Notes: generated by a model not told the origin, from the letters alone. Counted from the stretch's first letter, positions 16,801-25,943 are shown. The stretch: DNA of 64,000 nt from Gordonia sp049847105 (GCF_049847105.1 NZ_JBNCNS010000006.1:139892-203891); one strand, 5' to 3'. Numbers and translations are program-made.

Positions 16801-17888
16801 GCACATCGTCGGATACCGCTGTGGCAGGGAAACTTTCGATTCTCGACCGGTTTCTGCCGGTGTGGATCGGTGCGGCGATGTCGGCCGGTCTGCTGTTGGG
16901 TCGCGGTGTGCCCGGCCTGGGTGACGGGCTCGCGGCGGTGGAGGTCGATGGGATCTCGTTGCCGATCGCGTTGGGCCTGTTGATCATGATGTATCCGGTG
17001 CTGGCGAAGGTGCGCTATGACCGGCTGGACTCGGTGACCGGTGACCGCCGGTTGTTGGTGGGGTCGCTGCTGTTGAACTGGGTTGTCGGCCCGGCGTTGA
17101 TGTTCACCCTGGCCTGGCTGCTGTTGCCGGATCTGCCGGAGTATCGAACCGGGCTGATCATCGTCGGCTTGGCCCGCTGCATCGCAATGGTGATCATCTG
17201 GAACGACCTGGCCTGTGGTGATCGGGAAGCGGCAGCGGTGTTGGTCGCGTTGAACTCGGTGTTCCAGGTCGTCATGTTCGCTGTGCTGGGCTGGTTCTAT
17301 CTGTCGGTGCTGCCGGGCTGGCTCGGCCTCGAGCAAACCACGATCGATACCTCGCCGTGGCAGATCGCGAAGTCGGTGCTGATCTTCCTCGGCATCCCCC
17401 TCGTTGCGGGCTATCTCACCCGTCGGCTGGGGGAGAGGGCGAAAGGTCGTGACTGGTACGAAGCCACATTCTTGCCGCGACTCGGGCCGTGGGCGTTGTA
17501 CGGGTTGCTGTTCACCATCGTGATCCTGTTCGCGCTGCAGGGTGACCAGATCACCTCACAACCGTGGGATGTCGTGCGGATCGCATTGCCGTTGCTCGTC
17601 TACTTCGCCGTCATGTGGGGCGGCGGATTCGCTCTGGGCGCGCTGATGGGGTTGGGCTATGCGCGGACCACCACGTTGGCTTTTACCGCGGCGGGCAACA
17701 ACTTCGAACTCGCGATCGCCGTTGCGATCGCCACCTACGGTGCCACCTCTGGGCAAGCGCTGGCCGGGGTCATCGGTCCATTGATCGAGGTGCCCGTCCT
17801 CGTCGCCCTGGTCTACGTGTCCCTGGCGCTACGCCGTCGATTCGCCCAACCCGCTGACCCGTTGAGGGACACGGTTCGCGATGCCTGA
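16797..17888 (+). CDS. acr3: ACR3 family arsenite efflux permease
   Basis: A 363-residue, ten-helix carrier. Hallmarks are MMYPVLAKVRYDRL, the GLARCIAMVIIWNDLACGD segment with the conserved cysteine in transmembrane helix 4, and AAGNNFELAIAVAIA in a late helix. It exports As(III) from the cytoplasm using the proton motive force. It overlaps arsR upstream (ATGA) and arsC downstream by 8 bp, so the three are one operon. Confidence 0.95.
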   Translation: MSTSSDTAVAGKLSILDRFLPVWIGAAMSAGLLLGRGVPGLGDGLAAVEVDGISLPIALGLLIMMYPVLAKVRYDRLDSVTGDRRLLVGSLLLNWVVGPALMFTLAWLLLPDLPEYRTGLIIVGLARCIAMVIIWNDLACGDREAAAVLVALNSVFQVVMFAVLGWFYLSVLPGWLGLEQTTIDTSPWQIAKSVLIFLGIPLVAGYLTRRLGERAKGRDWYEATFLPRLGPWALYGLLFTIVILFALQGDQITSQPWDVVRIALPLLVYFAVMWGGGFALGALMGLGYARTTTLAFTAAGNNFELAIAVAIATYGATSGQALAGVIGPLIEVPVLVALVYVSLALRRRFAQPADPLRDTVRDA

Positions 17889-18288
17889 ACCCACCAAGGT
17901 GTTGTTCGTGTGCGTGAGCAACCGGGGCAAATCGGTGATGGCCGAACGCCTCACGCCCACGCTCACCGACCGCATCACCGCATCCTCGGCCGGCACCAGC
18001 GCCAAGACCGGTGCCCAGATCAATGAGCTGTCAGCTCAAGTGCTTGCCGAGGTCGGTGCCGACGGTGGCCATCATCAGCCTCGCCGACTCACCCAGGACC
18101 TGATGCTGGCGGCGGATCTGGTGATCGTTGTCGGTACCGCAGACGTCACCGCACCAGCCGGGGTTGATCTGCAGGTGTGGAACACCGATGAACCCTCGGA
18201 TCGTGGCATCGACGGCATCGAGCGGATGCGGCTGGTCCGTGACGACATCACCGACCGAATCCGTGCCCTCGCCGACCGCCTGGAATAG
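17881..18288 (+). CDS. arsC: Arsenate reductase, LMW-phosphatase fold (arsenate-mycothiol transferase-like)
   Basis: A 135-residue protein starting VLFVCVSNRGKSVMAERL, a low-molecular-weight phosphatase P-loop with the catalytic cysteine at about residue 11. The later VWNTDEPSDRGIDGIERMRLVRDDI carries the DP-type acid region, here DEP. Actinobacterial homologues reduce As(V) to As(III), often with mycothiol and mycoredoxin. The P-loop reads CVSNRGKS rather than the commoner CxxNxxRS, a small deviation. It is the last gene of the arsenic operon. Confidence 0.88.
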   Translation: MPEPTKVLFVCVSNRGKSVMAERLTPTLTDRITASSAGTSAKTGAQINELSAQVLAEVGADGGHHQPRRLTQDLMLAADLVIVVGTADVTAPAGVDLQVWNTDEPSDRGIDGIERMRLVRDDITDRIRALADRLE

Positions 18289-18315
18289 TTGGCAAGGGGA
18301 CGCGGTGTGGCCGGC

Positions 18316-18801
18316 TCAGCAGCACGCCGTGCGGGAGTCGGCCGAGGTGGCGGTGCTTCCGCCGCAGCACACCGAACCTCCGTCTGCGTCGTCAGCTACG
18401 TTCTGTTGCAACAGTGTCGGGCTTGTCCCGAAGGTCTCGGAATCGGCGAGCACGGTGTAGATCTCCCACTTCTCGTTCGCCGGGCCGGTCACCCACACTT
18501 TGTCCTGGGTGGCGAAGCAACAGGTGGAGTTGATCTCCTCCTCGGTGAACAGGCCGGCGCCGGAGAGTCGGGCGATCTCGGCGTGCACCTGGTCGCTGGA
18601 CTCGACTTCCACCCCGAGGTGGTTGATGGTGCCACCCTGCCCGGGGTTCTCCAGCAGCACCAGCTTCAGCGGCGGCTCGGCCACCGCGAAGTTCGCATAT
18701 CCCGGCTTCAGTTTGGCCGGAGCCACATTGAACAGTTTCGAGTAGAACTCGACCGCCGTGTCGAGATCGTCGACGTTGAGCGCAAGCTGCATACGGGACA
18801 T
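18316..18801 (-). CDS. cadI: ArsI/CadI family heavy-metal resistance protein (VOC fold)
   Basis: A 161-residue VOC protein: MQLALNVDDLDTAVEFYSKLFNVAPAKLKPGYANFAVAEPPLKLVLLENPG with INHLGVEVES and the vicinal TCCFATQDKVWV. A cysteine-rich tail ends VCCGGST...TACC. ArsI relatives use the vicinal cysteines to cleave methyl-As(III) bonds; CadI of Mycobacterium is cadmium-induced. It ends 27 bp after arsC on the opposite strand and is divergent from the second ArsR, which probably controls it. ATG 18801 is preferred over 18807. Confidence 0.9.
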   Translation of the reverse strand: MSRMQLALNVDDLDTAVEFYSKLFNVAPAKLKPGYANFAVAEPPLKLVLLENPGQGGTINHLGVEVESSDQVHAEIARLSGAGLFTEEEINSTCCFATQDKVWVTGPANEKWEIYTVLADSETFGTSPTLLQQNVADDADGGSVCCGGSTATSADSRTACC

Positions 18802-18823
18802 GACCAACCGCCTTCACCTGTGA

Positions 18824-18878
18824 GACATATATCGAACCATCGGACGAGCTCCAGACTGCCACCTTTTCGACATATGTC
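18824..18878. promoter_or_regulatory. Mirror-image TTCGAYATATGTC sites between cadI and arsR2
   Basis: TTCGATATATGTC is read on the minus strand at 18836-18824 and TTCGACATATGTC on the plus strand at 18866-18878; the second contains the perfect palindrome GACATATGTC. The two are 42 bp apart, four helical turns, and point toward the two divergent genes, so one regulator probably controls both promoters. Confidence 0.7.
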
Positions 18879-18901
18879 AACTCCGCAGGTAGGGTAAATG
18901 G

Positions 18902-19267
18902 ATGCCGAAGACATTGCCGACGATCGATATCAGCGCACCGATCTGCTGCGCCCCCGTGTCGGCGGCGCCGCTCGACGATGAGGCGGCACTCGAGATTGCG
19001 TTGCGGCTCAAGGCCTTGGGTGATCCCGCACGGATCAAACTGTTGTCGATGTTGCTCACCGATGAACCGGGTGAGGGGATCTGCACGTGCGACCTCGCAG
19101 CGGCGGTCGGATTGACCGAGGCCACCACCAGCCACCACCTGGGTCAGCTGCGCAAGGCCGGGATGGTCGTACCCGAACGCCGCGGGATGAATGTGTACTA
19201 CCAGGCTCGGCCCGAATCGCTACAAGCGCTGTGCAGTGTTCTGGGTGCGAACACCGGTTGCTGTTGA
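18902..19267 (+). CDS. ArsR/SmtB family metalloregulator (cysteine-rich)
   Basis: A 121-residue repressor: LRLKALGDPARIKLLSMLLTDEPGEGICTCDLAAAVGLTEATTSHHLGQLRKAGMV. Possible metal ligands are APICCAP near the N-terminus, CTC in the HTH lead-in, and the C-terminal NTGCC. It differs from the operon's first ArsR and is divergent from cadI, so a separate As(III)/Cd/Pb circuit is likely. Confidence 0.9.
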   Translation: MPKTLPTIDISAPICCAPVSAAPLDDEAALEIALRLKALGDPARIKLLSMLLTDEPGEGICTCDLAAAVGLTEATTSHHLGQLRKAGMVVPERRGMNVYYQARPESLQALCSVLGANTGCC

Positions 19268-19510
19268 GGACTGCTCGGTTCGCTGTCCAGATCTTGTCGG
19301 TGAGGGAGTGGACCCAGGCGGGTGTGCATTGATGCCGAGTAGCACGGGACCGCAAGTGAGATCAGGTGCAGTGGGTGTCACGGGGGCACGTTTGCTGAAC
19401 CCGCGATGGTGCGCCTCCGCGCCCTCGTACCGATAGGGTCGAACAGCATGTCCGGTTCCGGATCGCGTACGGCGGAACCGGTGATGTGTCGAAAGAGTCG
19501 AAAGGAACAC

Positions 19511-20179
19511 ATGAGGCAGATCGCTTCCCGCCGCATTGAACTCGTCGCCGGCCTGTTTGCGGTCGCGCTGATCGCCGCTGCCTGCGGTAGCGGGACTACG
19601 TCGGACGACGCTGCGTCGCAAGTCTCGTCCACCGCGCCTGCGGTTTCGGAGTCGGCGGCAGCGACCAGCGAAGATGCGACCACCGACACCGCTGTGGAGA
19701 CGACGCCCGAGGCCGAACCCGCCGCAGTGAAAGTCACGGGGGAACGTGACGTTGAGGTGACACTGGATGGTCCGATCGCCGTCAAGTACGCGTCGGCGAC
19801 CGACGCTCAGAAGGATGCTCTCGGCGCGCCGCTGACCGGCGATCACAACGCGGGGACCCGTGAGAGTGGGGTCGTGTTTCAGCAGTTCCAGGGCGGTGTG
19901 ATCATCGCGAAGAACAACGATTCGGGGACGCCGGCGTACCTCATCACGTCGGGCAAGATTCGGGACGCTTGGAACACTGAGCGTGCCCCTGACGGCACCC
20001 CGTCGCTCGCCGGCAAGAACGGCTCGCCCGGACCTCTGGGAGTTCCCACCAGCGACGTGACCAATGATGATGCCCTGCAAGAGGTGAGTTTCGAACACGG
20101 CACAGTCACCGAGAACACTCAGACCGGTGAGGTCACTGTGACGGTCAACGGCAAGGTCGTGCCGTCCGGGTTGAAGTAG
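19511..20179 (+). CDS. LGFP-repeat lipoprotein
   Basis: A 222-residue lipoprotein. Signal sequence ELVAGLFAVALIAAAC ends in the lipobox LIAAAC, giving an acylated cysteine at about residue 25; a Ser/Thr/Ala-rich linker follows. The C-terminal part has an LGFP-type repeat (GPLGVPTSDVTNDD, then QEVSFEHGTVTENTQTGEVTV). LGFP repeats are thought to bind cell-wall polymers in mycolic-acid bacteria. AAAGGA precedes ATG 19511 at the correct distance. The protein probably sits at the outer face of the membrane. Confidence 0.85.
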   Translation: MRQIASRRIELVAGLFAVALIAAACGSGTTSDDAASQVSSTAPAVSESAAATSEDATTDTAVETTPEAEPAAVKVTGERDVEVTLDGPIAVKYASATDAQKDALGAPLTGDHNAGTRESGVVFQQFQGGVIIAKNNDSGTPAYLITSGKIRDAWNTERAPDGTPSLAGKNGSPGPLGVPTSDVTNDDALQEVSFEHGTVTENTQTGEVTVTVNGKVVPSGLK

Positions 20180-20340
20180 ACCAGCCGAACCAGTCGACCA
20201 CGGTGACGTGGGTCCTCTGGCTTGGCCGATCACTGCACGATAGAAGCAACACGTGGAACGTACACGTACAGAATTGGTCCGAACGACAAGCCGACGACCA
20301 GGCCGAGGCGAAACTTACGCGCGCAACTGGTCAAACCCAA

Positions 20341-20380
20341 TTCCTTCACTATTGTAGGAAAATCCTTCGCAGCTGAAGGA
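20341..20380. promoter_or_regulatory. Two inverted repeats upstream of the CocE-like gene
   Basis: TTCCT-N10-AGGAA (20341-20360) and TCCTTC-GCAGCT-GAAGGA (20363-20380) share the TCCTTC/GAAGGA core. They end 20 bp before the GTG start at 20401. The TetR encoded at 22530, second gene of this cluster, is the obvious candidate to bind. Confidence 0.6.
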
Positions 20381-20400
20381 AATCGGGTTACGATGATGCC

Positions 20401-22485
20401 GTGGTCACCACGCATGGGCTCGACGCTGGGGTAGGGCGGCGGTCGCGGGCCGCGGCCCTCCTAGGGATAGGCCTCGTGGCGATCAGTCTCATCATGATCC
20501 CACCGGCGCTGGCCCCGTCATCGCAGGCTGCACCGCTGGCCACCGATGTGGCACTCGCGGCCCAGTGGACCGCGACCGCGGACCGGCCACAGCAGTATCC
20601 GGGGGTGCACATCGACTGGGATGTGCCGATCCGGATGAGCGACGGAACCGTATTGAAGGCCAACGTGTATCGGCCGATGGATGCGTCCGGACGTGTCGTC
20701 ACCCGGCGACTGCCGACCGTGATCAACATGACGCCGTATACCAAGCTGCTCTATATGCTGATGGAATCGGCCACGGCGATTCCTGGTCTGTACGACCTGA
20801 TCACCCAGGTGATCAACCGATTCGACCTGTTCAACCTTTCCGGCACGCCGCTTTCTGCGGTCGGTGAGCAGATTCGAGTGCTCACCGGCGGTGTGGCCCG
20901 CACCGTCGCAGTGGATCGTCAGTTGGTCAGATCGGGTTATGTGCAGGTCGTGATCGACGTCCGTGGCACGGGATTCTCACAAGGAGTGTGGACCGGTGCC
21001 GGCGAGCGAGAGCAACGAGATGTGGCCGAGGTCAGCCAATGGGCAGCACGCCAACGGTGGTCGACGGGGACGATAGGAGCCACCGGCCTCTCCTACGGAG
21101 CGATCAATGCACTTCAAGGTGCAGAGCAGCCGAACTCGGCCATCAAGGCCGTATTCGCAGCAGCGCCCGGCAGTGATGTTCTCCAGGACGTCATCGCACC
21201 CGGTGGCGGAATTGCTGTCGGCTTCATTCCGATGTGGGTCGCCGCCGTCAACACCCTCAAGTGGTTACCCGATCTCCAGTCGATCGTGACCGGACAGTTC
21301 GATTGGAGGTGGCTTGCCGATCGCGTGTCGAGTCCGATCACCTTCTTCGATACGTTGCTGCGCGCCTTCTTCACCGCGAGCGTCAAGGACATTCCACCCG
21401 ACGTCAAACGCATCATCGACCCGAATCGTCCCTTCCGGCAGGGGATACTCGGGCATCCGGAACGGATCCGAGTGCCCACGTTCCTGGTCGGCGGGTGGCA
21501 TGATCTGTTCACCAACTCCGAACCCGACATCGTGGCGGCCATCGGACTGCCACCTGCACAGAAGAAACTCTTGATGGGCGACTGGTACCACTCGACCATC
21601 GGCTCCGGCCTCGGTTCCCCCGGCGCACCTCCGCGTCTGGATGTCCTTCAGCGCGCATGGTTCGACAAGTGGCTCAAGGGTATTGACAACGGCATCGACC
21701 GATTCAGCCCGGCCACCCTCTACCAGCAGGGCGGTACGTGGACGAGTACTTCGAGCTATCCGCGACCGGGGATGACCTATGGGCGTCAGTATCTGACCGG
21801 CGCCCCGAGCAGGACCGTCGGTATCGTCTCATTCGACGGATCGCTCTCGCCGACGAAACCCGGCCATCGCGCGCATGCGGTCGTATCACCGGGATTGTCC
21901 ACCGTGTGTTCCCGCGATGCGGCTCAAGGCACCGCCGGCGCGGCGGGCTTCATCGACGGTTGCGCCAAAGACGCCCGGATCTCCGAGGTTGCCGCCGCAA
22001 CGTTCACGTCACGCCCGGTGACCGCGCCAACTTTGATCTCGGGGCCGGTGAGCCTGCACCTGAACACCCGACTGCAGACCACCGACGGATACTTCACCGC
22101 CACCCTGGATGATGTCGCACCGAACGGGCAATCCACCGTCGTGACATCGGGTCAGCTGACCGCATCCTTGCGTGCGATCGATGATGCGCGATCGACGAGA
22201 TCCGCGGGTGGTGACTACACCAAACCCGTTCCGTATACGACACTCGCAGACCGCCAACCGATCGTTCCCGGTGATCCGACAGTCCTCGACATCGCCTTGA
22301 ACCCAACAGATCTCGCCCTACAGCCAGGCCATCGGCTGCGGGTAGACATCTTTGCCGCCAACTTTCCGAAGGGAACGATGATCCCCGCACTTCTCCTCGA
22401 ATCGCAACTGCGCCCGCAGACCATCGTCATCGATCCCCGTTCACCGAGCTTCATCAATCTTCCGACCAACCGCCCGATCTCGTAA
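20401..22485 (+). CDS. Secreted CocE/NonD family hydrolase (Xaa-Pro peptidase-like)
   Basis: A 694-residue exported serine hydrolase. The N-terminus has a signal sequence (AAALLGIGLVAISLIMIPPAL, cleavage near SQAAPLA). The S15 alpha/beta hydrolase core has VIDVRGTGFSQG, nucleophile GLSYGAINALQ, and GGWHDLFTN with the catalytic histidine region; the beta-jellyroll C-terminal domain starts at about residue 480. CocE enzymes cleave esters; relatives are acyl-ester or Xaa-Pro hydrolases. Translation begins at GTG 20401. A TetR gene and a second secreted esterase follow on the same strand. Confidence 0.87.
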   Translation: MVTTHGLDAGVGRRSRAAALLGIGLVAISLIMIPPALAPSSQAAPLATDVALAAQWTATADRPQQYPGVHIDWDVPIRMSDGTVLKANVYRPMDASGRVVTRRLPTVINMTPYTKLLYMLMESATAIPGLYDLITQVINRFDLFNLSGTPLSAVGEQIRVLTGGVARTVAVDRQLVRSGYVQVVIDVRGTGFSQGVWTGAGEREQRDVAEVSQWAARQRWSTGTIGATGLSYGAINALQGAEQPNSAIKAVFAAAPGSDVLQDVIAPGGGIAVGFIPMWVAAVNTLKWLPDLQSIVTGQFDWRWLADRVSSPITFFDTLLRAFFTASVKDIPPDVKRIIDPNRPFRQGILGHPERIRVPTFLVGGWHDLFTNSEPDIVAAIGLPPAQKKLLMGDWYHSTIGSGLGSPGAPPRLDVLQRAWFDKWLKGIDNGIDRFSPATLYQQGGTWTSTSSYPRPGMTYGRQYLTGAPSRTVGIVSFDGSLSPTKPGHRAHAVVSPGLSTVCSRDAAQGTAGAAGFIDGCAKDARISEVAAATFTSRPVTAPTLISGPVSLHLNTRLQTTDGYFTATLDDVAPNGQSTVVTSGQLTASLRAIDDARSTRSAGGDYTKPVPYTTLADRQPIVPGDPTVLDIALNPTDLALQPGHRLRVDIFAANFPKGTMIPALLLESQLRPQTIVIDPRSPSFINLPTNRPIS

Positions 22486-22529
22486 CAGGGCTGTACCACT
22501 CCGCAGGAAAGGTCAGTGAACTTCGCGAC

Positions 22530-23159
22530 ATGGCAAACCGAGCCACCCCACCGCGGCAACGGGCTCCCCACCTCGGCCCCGAGCGTCGACGCCCGTTCGT
22601 CCTCGACGCCGCCCTCGAGATCGCCTTGGAACAAGGCCTGCCCGCAGTCAGCATCGCCGAGGTGGCGGCGAGGCTGGGTGCGACGCGTCCCGTGGTGTAC
22701 GCGTGCTTCCCTGGTCGGGAAGAGTTGCTCGACGCCCTGCTGGATCGCGAGAAGGGTGTCCTCGTGGACGAAACCCTTGCGGCCCTTCATGGTGCACGGG
22801 GTGACAATCCTGTGGATGTATTCGCCAACGGATATCGAGCACTGTTGACCGCGGTCGACAATCGTCCGGCGGCTTGGCGTCTCATCTTCGACGCCCACCC
22901 GGAGTCCGCGGCCGGCCGACGAGTGGCCGCCGGACGCAAGACTGTATTCGATGCCGCAACGGCGTGGATCGCACCCGCGATGACGCGTTGGTGGCACACT
23001 GAGCAACTCGATCGCAAGCTACCGGCGCTGATCGAGCTGTTCATGGCATCCTGCGACGCGGCCGTCCGGGTTGTTCTGGACGAGTCGAATGAGCTCGACG
23101 TCGAGCAAACCGCCGTCCTGTTCGGCACCATGATGGCCCACGGATTCGAAAAGGCTTGA
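22530..23159 (+). CDS. TetR family transcriptional regulator
   Basis: A 209-residue protein: FVLDAALEIALEQGLPAVSIAEVAARLGATRPVVYACFPGREELLDALLDRE is the HTH. The C-terminus is of the TetR_C type without a known ligand. It sits between two secreted hydrolases on one strand, 44 bp after the first and overlapping the region of the second start, and is a candidate to bind the 20341-20380 repeats. Confidence 0.87.
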   Translation: MANRATPPRQRAPHLGPERRRPFVLDAALEIALEQGLPAVSIAEVAARLGATRPVVYACFPGREELLDALLDREKGVLVDETLAALHGARGDNPVDVFANGYRALLTAVDNRPAAWRLIFDAHPESAAGRRVAAGRKTVFDAATAWIAPAMTRWWHTEQLDRKLPALIELFMASCDAAVRVVLDESNELDVEQTAVLFGTMMAHGFEKA

Positions 23160-23164
23160 GGAAA

Positions 23165-24463
23165 ATGGCACACAGACGCATCGTGGTAGGGAATCGATGG
23201 GTGGCGGCGCCCAATTCACGCTCGTGGCGTCGACGTGTTGGAGCCACGCTGTTATGCGTGGTCGCGAGCCTGCTGGCGGTGATCGCCAATGGGGGAGCGA
23301 CTGCGATGGCCGCGCCGTCGAACCGCCTCGTCGAGATCACGATTCCGGGACGACCGGGTCAGGTAGCGGATGCGTGGCTGGGATCAGTTCTCAATGCAGA
23401 ACACGCGGCCCCATACCCGGGACCTCCACGAGCCAAAGTTCTACTGCCCAGTGGGTACACGCCTAGCAAGAAGTATCCGCTTCTGATTCTGCTGGCCGGG
23501 GCCAGCAGCGACTACCGGACCTGGTCTGACCCAGAACTGGGCCGGATCAGGACGACCGCCGCCGGTTTCCCCGGCATCATCGTCATGCCGGAGGGAGCGA
23601 CCGGCTTCTACACCGATTGGTGGAATGGCGGCCGAAGGGGCCAACCGTCCTGGGAGAGTTACTACCTCGACGTGGTCATTCCGGAGATCCTCAAGCGCTA
23701 TCCCATCCGCGAGGAGCGGCGGTGGCACGCGCTCGCCGGGGTGTCGATGGGTGGCCTAGGGGCTGCCTACCTCGGCGGGCGCCTCCCCGGCTTCTTCGGT
23801 TCGATCGCGACGATCTCCGGTCTCACCGACCTCGAACTCGTCCCTGGTATGCCGAATGCGGCCGGCCTGGTCTCTCAAGTCAACGCACGCAAACCATTCG
23901 ACCTGACCCAGGTCTACGGACCCTTCGAGGGCTTTTATGCGCATGGACACAATCCAGTGCGACTCGCTGCGAATCTGACGAACACGCGCGTGTTCGTCGC
24001 GAGCGGAGATGGCACTCCGACCAGTGACGGAGAACCCAACGACAACAACATCGTGAGCGACTACCCCGGTGAAATCGGATTGATACGCCCGGGATTCGAG
24101 TCATACACCAGGGCGTTGCGCGCGGCCGGAGTACCGGTTGCAGCTCAATTGCACGCGGGTATCCACGATTTCGCCAACTTCCGGCGCGAATTGCGCGACG
24201 CCATCGCCTGGAACTTCTTCGCATCCGTACCGGAGAATCCGAGCACCTGGGTGAACGACACCGTTGCCGCTCGCGGAGAGTTGTGGGGTTTCAGGTATCG
24301 GTTCGACACCCACCCGAACCGCATCGTTCGTTTCGTGCGACACCAGAACCAATTGAGGATCTCCGCCGCCGGGAGTCCGATAACCATTTCCGGCACACAT
24401 GGCTGTCGCATCCACACGCCGACACCGGCGACGATCGACATTGCGCAACTGACATGTCGATAG
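23165..24463 (+). CDS. Secreted alpha/beta hydrolase (esterase D/mycolyltransferase-like)
   Basis: A 432-residue exported hydrolase. A long basic N-terminus and GATLLCVVASLLAVIANGGATAMAAP form the signal peptide. The hydrolase core has LLILLAGASSDYRTW, IIVMPEGATGFYTDWW, and the nucleophile elbow ALAGVSMGGLGAAYLGG; the HxF near LHAGIHDFANF is the catalytic histidine. This fold includes antigen 85-type mycolyltransferases and trehalose esterases. A second C-terminal domain of about 90 residues follows. ATG 23165 is chosen; a TTG at 23156 overlaps the TetR stop. A truncated copy lies at 24865. Confidence 0.85.
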   Translation: MAHRRIVVGNRWVAAPNSRSWRRRVGATLLCVVASLLAVIANGGATAMAAPSNRLVEITIPGRPGQVADAWLGSVLNAEHAAPYPGPPRAKVLLPSGYTPSKKYPLLILLAGASSDYRTWSDPELGRIRTTAAGFPGIIVMPEGATGFYTDWWNGGRRGQPSWESYYLDVVIPEILKRYPIREERRWHALAGVSMGGLGAAYLGGRLPGFFGSIATISGLTDLELVPGMPNAAGLVSQVNARKPFDLTQVYGPFEGFYAHGHNPVRLAANLTNTRVFVASGDGTPTSDGEPNDNNIVSDYPGEIGLIRPGFESYTRALRAAGVPVAAQLHAGIHDFANFRRELRDAIAWNFFASVPENPSTWVNDTVAARGELWGFRYRFDTHPNRIVRFVRHQNQLRISAAGSPITISGTHGCRIHTPTPATIDIAQLTCR

Positions 24464-24555
24464 CTCCCGGTTCGATTGATCCCAGGCCCGAGTGTGGGTT
24501 TGGCTGCCGGATGGCACCACACATCAATCGTGCGACAGGCTCCTGAGTGGATAGG

Positions 24556-24788
24556 TCACGTGTTCTGGGATCGCGAGTCCGTCGCCGGTATCGTCGGATA
24601 CTCTTGGGGCAACACCCGGATCTGCGGCTCGAACGCATCGACCACCGACCCCGTCGCCGGCCGTGAGTACCGCGGCGCGGAGGCTGCGGCCAACGCCGCC
24701 CGCACGGTGTTGCGCGCCACCCCAACCGCCGCGAGATCTCCTTGATCGGCATCCGCTCGCTGCGATGCAAACGACGGATCTCCGCCAC
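24556..24788 (-). pseudogene. IS21-family transposase (IstA) N-terminal remnant
   Basis: The frame begins AEIRRLHRSERMPIKEISRRLG, the HTH start of IstA, and loses frame at about 24720 where one G is missing; in the restored frame it continues ARNTVRAALA and GSVVDAFEPQIRVL before ending. No IstB, no DDE domain and no terminal repeats remain. It is a degraded insertion scar, and the neighbouring esterase duplication belongs to the same rearrangement. Confidence 0.75.
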
Positions 24789-24864
24789 TGCTCCACTGAA
24801 ATCGCCCTCCTAATACAGACGGGGGTCGAATCCACCCGTCGTCAGGGGTCAGCTTTCAGACGTC

Positions 24865-24942
24865 GTCAACAACGCGCGCAAACCCTTCGACCTGACCCCG
24901 GTCTACGGGCCCTTCGAGGGCTTTTGTGCGCACGGACACAAT
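24865..24942 (+). pseudogene. Truncated duplicate of the upstream secreted esterase gene
   Basis: About 78 bp encode the peptide VNNARKPFDLTPVYGPFEGF, which matches VNARKPFDLTQVYGPFEGF in the esterase at about 23879. The DNA match is close (for example CCCTTCGAGGGCTTTT in both). It is a partial second copy left after duplication or recombination, with no start or active-site region. Confidence 0.8.
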
Positions 24943-24992
24943 CGAGCATGGCCATCCGATCCTGAAACGAACGAATGCGGTGGACTGGTCAG

Positions 24993-25943
24993 TCAGGTGG
25001 TGGGCACCGAACGTAGCGTGAGCGGCACGTTCTCGGTAAGGAAAGCGAGTTGGTCAGAAATGACTGCCGAGAAGAGTGGATCGACATACGGATCGAAATG
25101 ACCACCGGTATAGGTGTGGACCGTGGCCTTACGGATGTTCTTCGCAGCACGGTTGGCGACCGAGGCAGGGGTCACTGCGTCCTCGGACATGATCTGCACC
25201 AACGTCGGGCACTCGATCGCCGATGCCGTTCGGCCGGGGGAATACAGCCCGATTTTCAACAGAATCCGAGCTGCCACGGTCTCGGGGTAGTCACCTTGGG
25301 AAAGACCGGATTCCTGCATCAGCCGATCGCGCCCGGTGCTCGCATCCGGTGAGACCATCACTGCGAGTGTTCCGGGTAGGCCGACACTGTCGATGTAGTG
25401 CGGCGACTGTCCACGAAGTGCTCGGATGCCGTCTTTGATGGCCGAGGGCGCAACACACAGTGTGTGCCGGAATCCGACTGCACGGACGGCGGCGATGCCG
25501 TCGATGTGGGGCACCTGCGCGATGACTGCGGCGAAATCGACGCCGGTGCCCGCGAGGGTGAGCACGTGGCCGCCGGCGAAGGATGTGCCCCATCCGACGA
25601 TCCTGCTCGAATCGACTCCGTCGAGGGTCCGTGTGAAGCCGACGGCCGCACGCCAATCGGCGAGTTGTTTCGGTACATCCAGCAGCTGTCGTGGTTCGCC
25701 GTCGCTGTCACCGAAGTGTCGGTAGTCGAAGACGCACACGATGTAGCCTGCCGCCGCGAAACGTTCCGCGTATGCGTACAGGCGCATTGCCCGGGGCGTG
25801 CCGAATCCGTGCGCCATGACGATCGCAGGAAGTGGCGTAGCTTTCGCCTTCTGGGGTTGAAAGACTGTTGCTGCGCAGCGGATACCGTTGGAGGTGAACG
25901 ATGCTTCGGCGCGGGTGAAATCGGTGCGTTCGTTGGTGGTCAT
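24993..25943 (-). CDS. Alpha/beta hydrolase (dienelactone hydrolase/acetyl xylan esterase-like)
   Basis: A 316-residue cytoplasmic hydrolase. It has LPAIVMAHGFGTPRAMRLYAYAERFAAAGYIVCVFDYRHFGDSDGEP, nucleophile elbow RIVGWGTSFAGGHVL, an acid in IMSEDAVTP, and the histidine in YTGGHFDPYVDP. No signal peptide is visible. It is divergent from the TetR at 26077 and probably repressed by it. Confidence 0.87.
   Translation of the reverse strand: MTTNERTDFTRAEASFTSNGIRCAATVFQPQKAKATPLPAIVMAHGFGTPRAMRLYAYAERFAAAGYIVCVFDYRHFGDSDGEPRQLLDVPKQLADWRAAVGFTRTLDGVDSSRIVGWGTSFAGGHVLTLAGTGVDFAAVIAQVPHIDGIAAVRAVGFRHTLCVAPSAIKDGIRALRGQSPHYIDSVGLPGTLAVMVSPDASTGRDRLMQESGLSQGDYPETVAARILLKIGLYSPGRTASAIECPTLVQIMSEDAVTPASVANRAAKNIRKATVHTYTGGHFDPYVDPLFSAVISDQLAFLTENVPLTLRSVPTT

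Noticed and set aside
24818..24840. tRNA fragment (GGGTCGAATCC looks like a T loop)
   Set aside because: Only a short hairpin GACGGG...CCCGTC is present, with no D or anticodon arm; not enough for a tRNA call.
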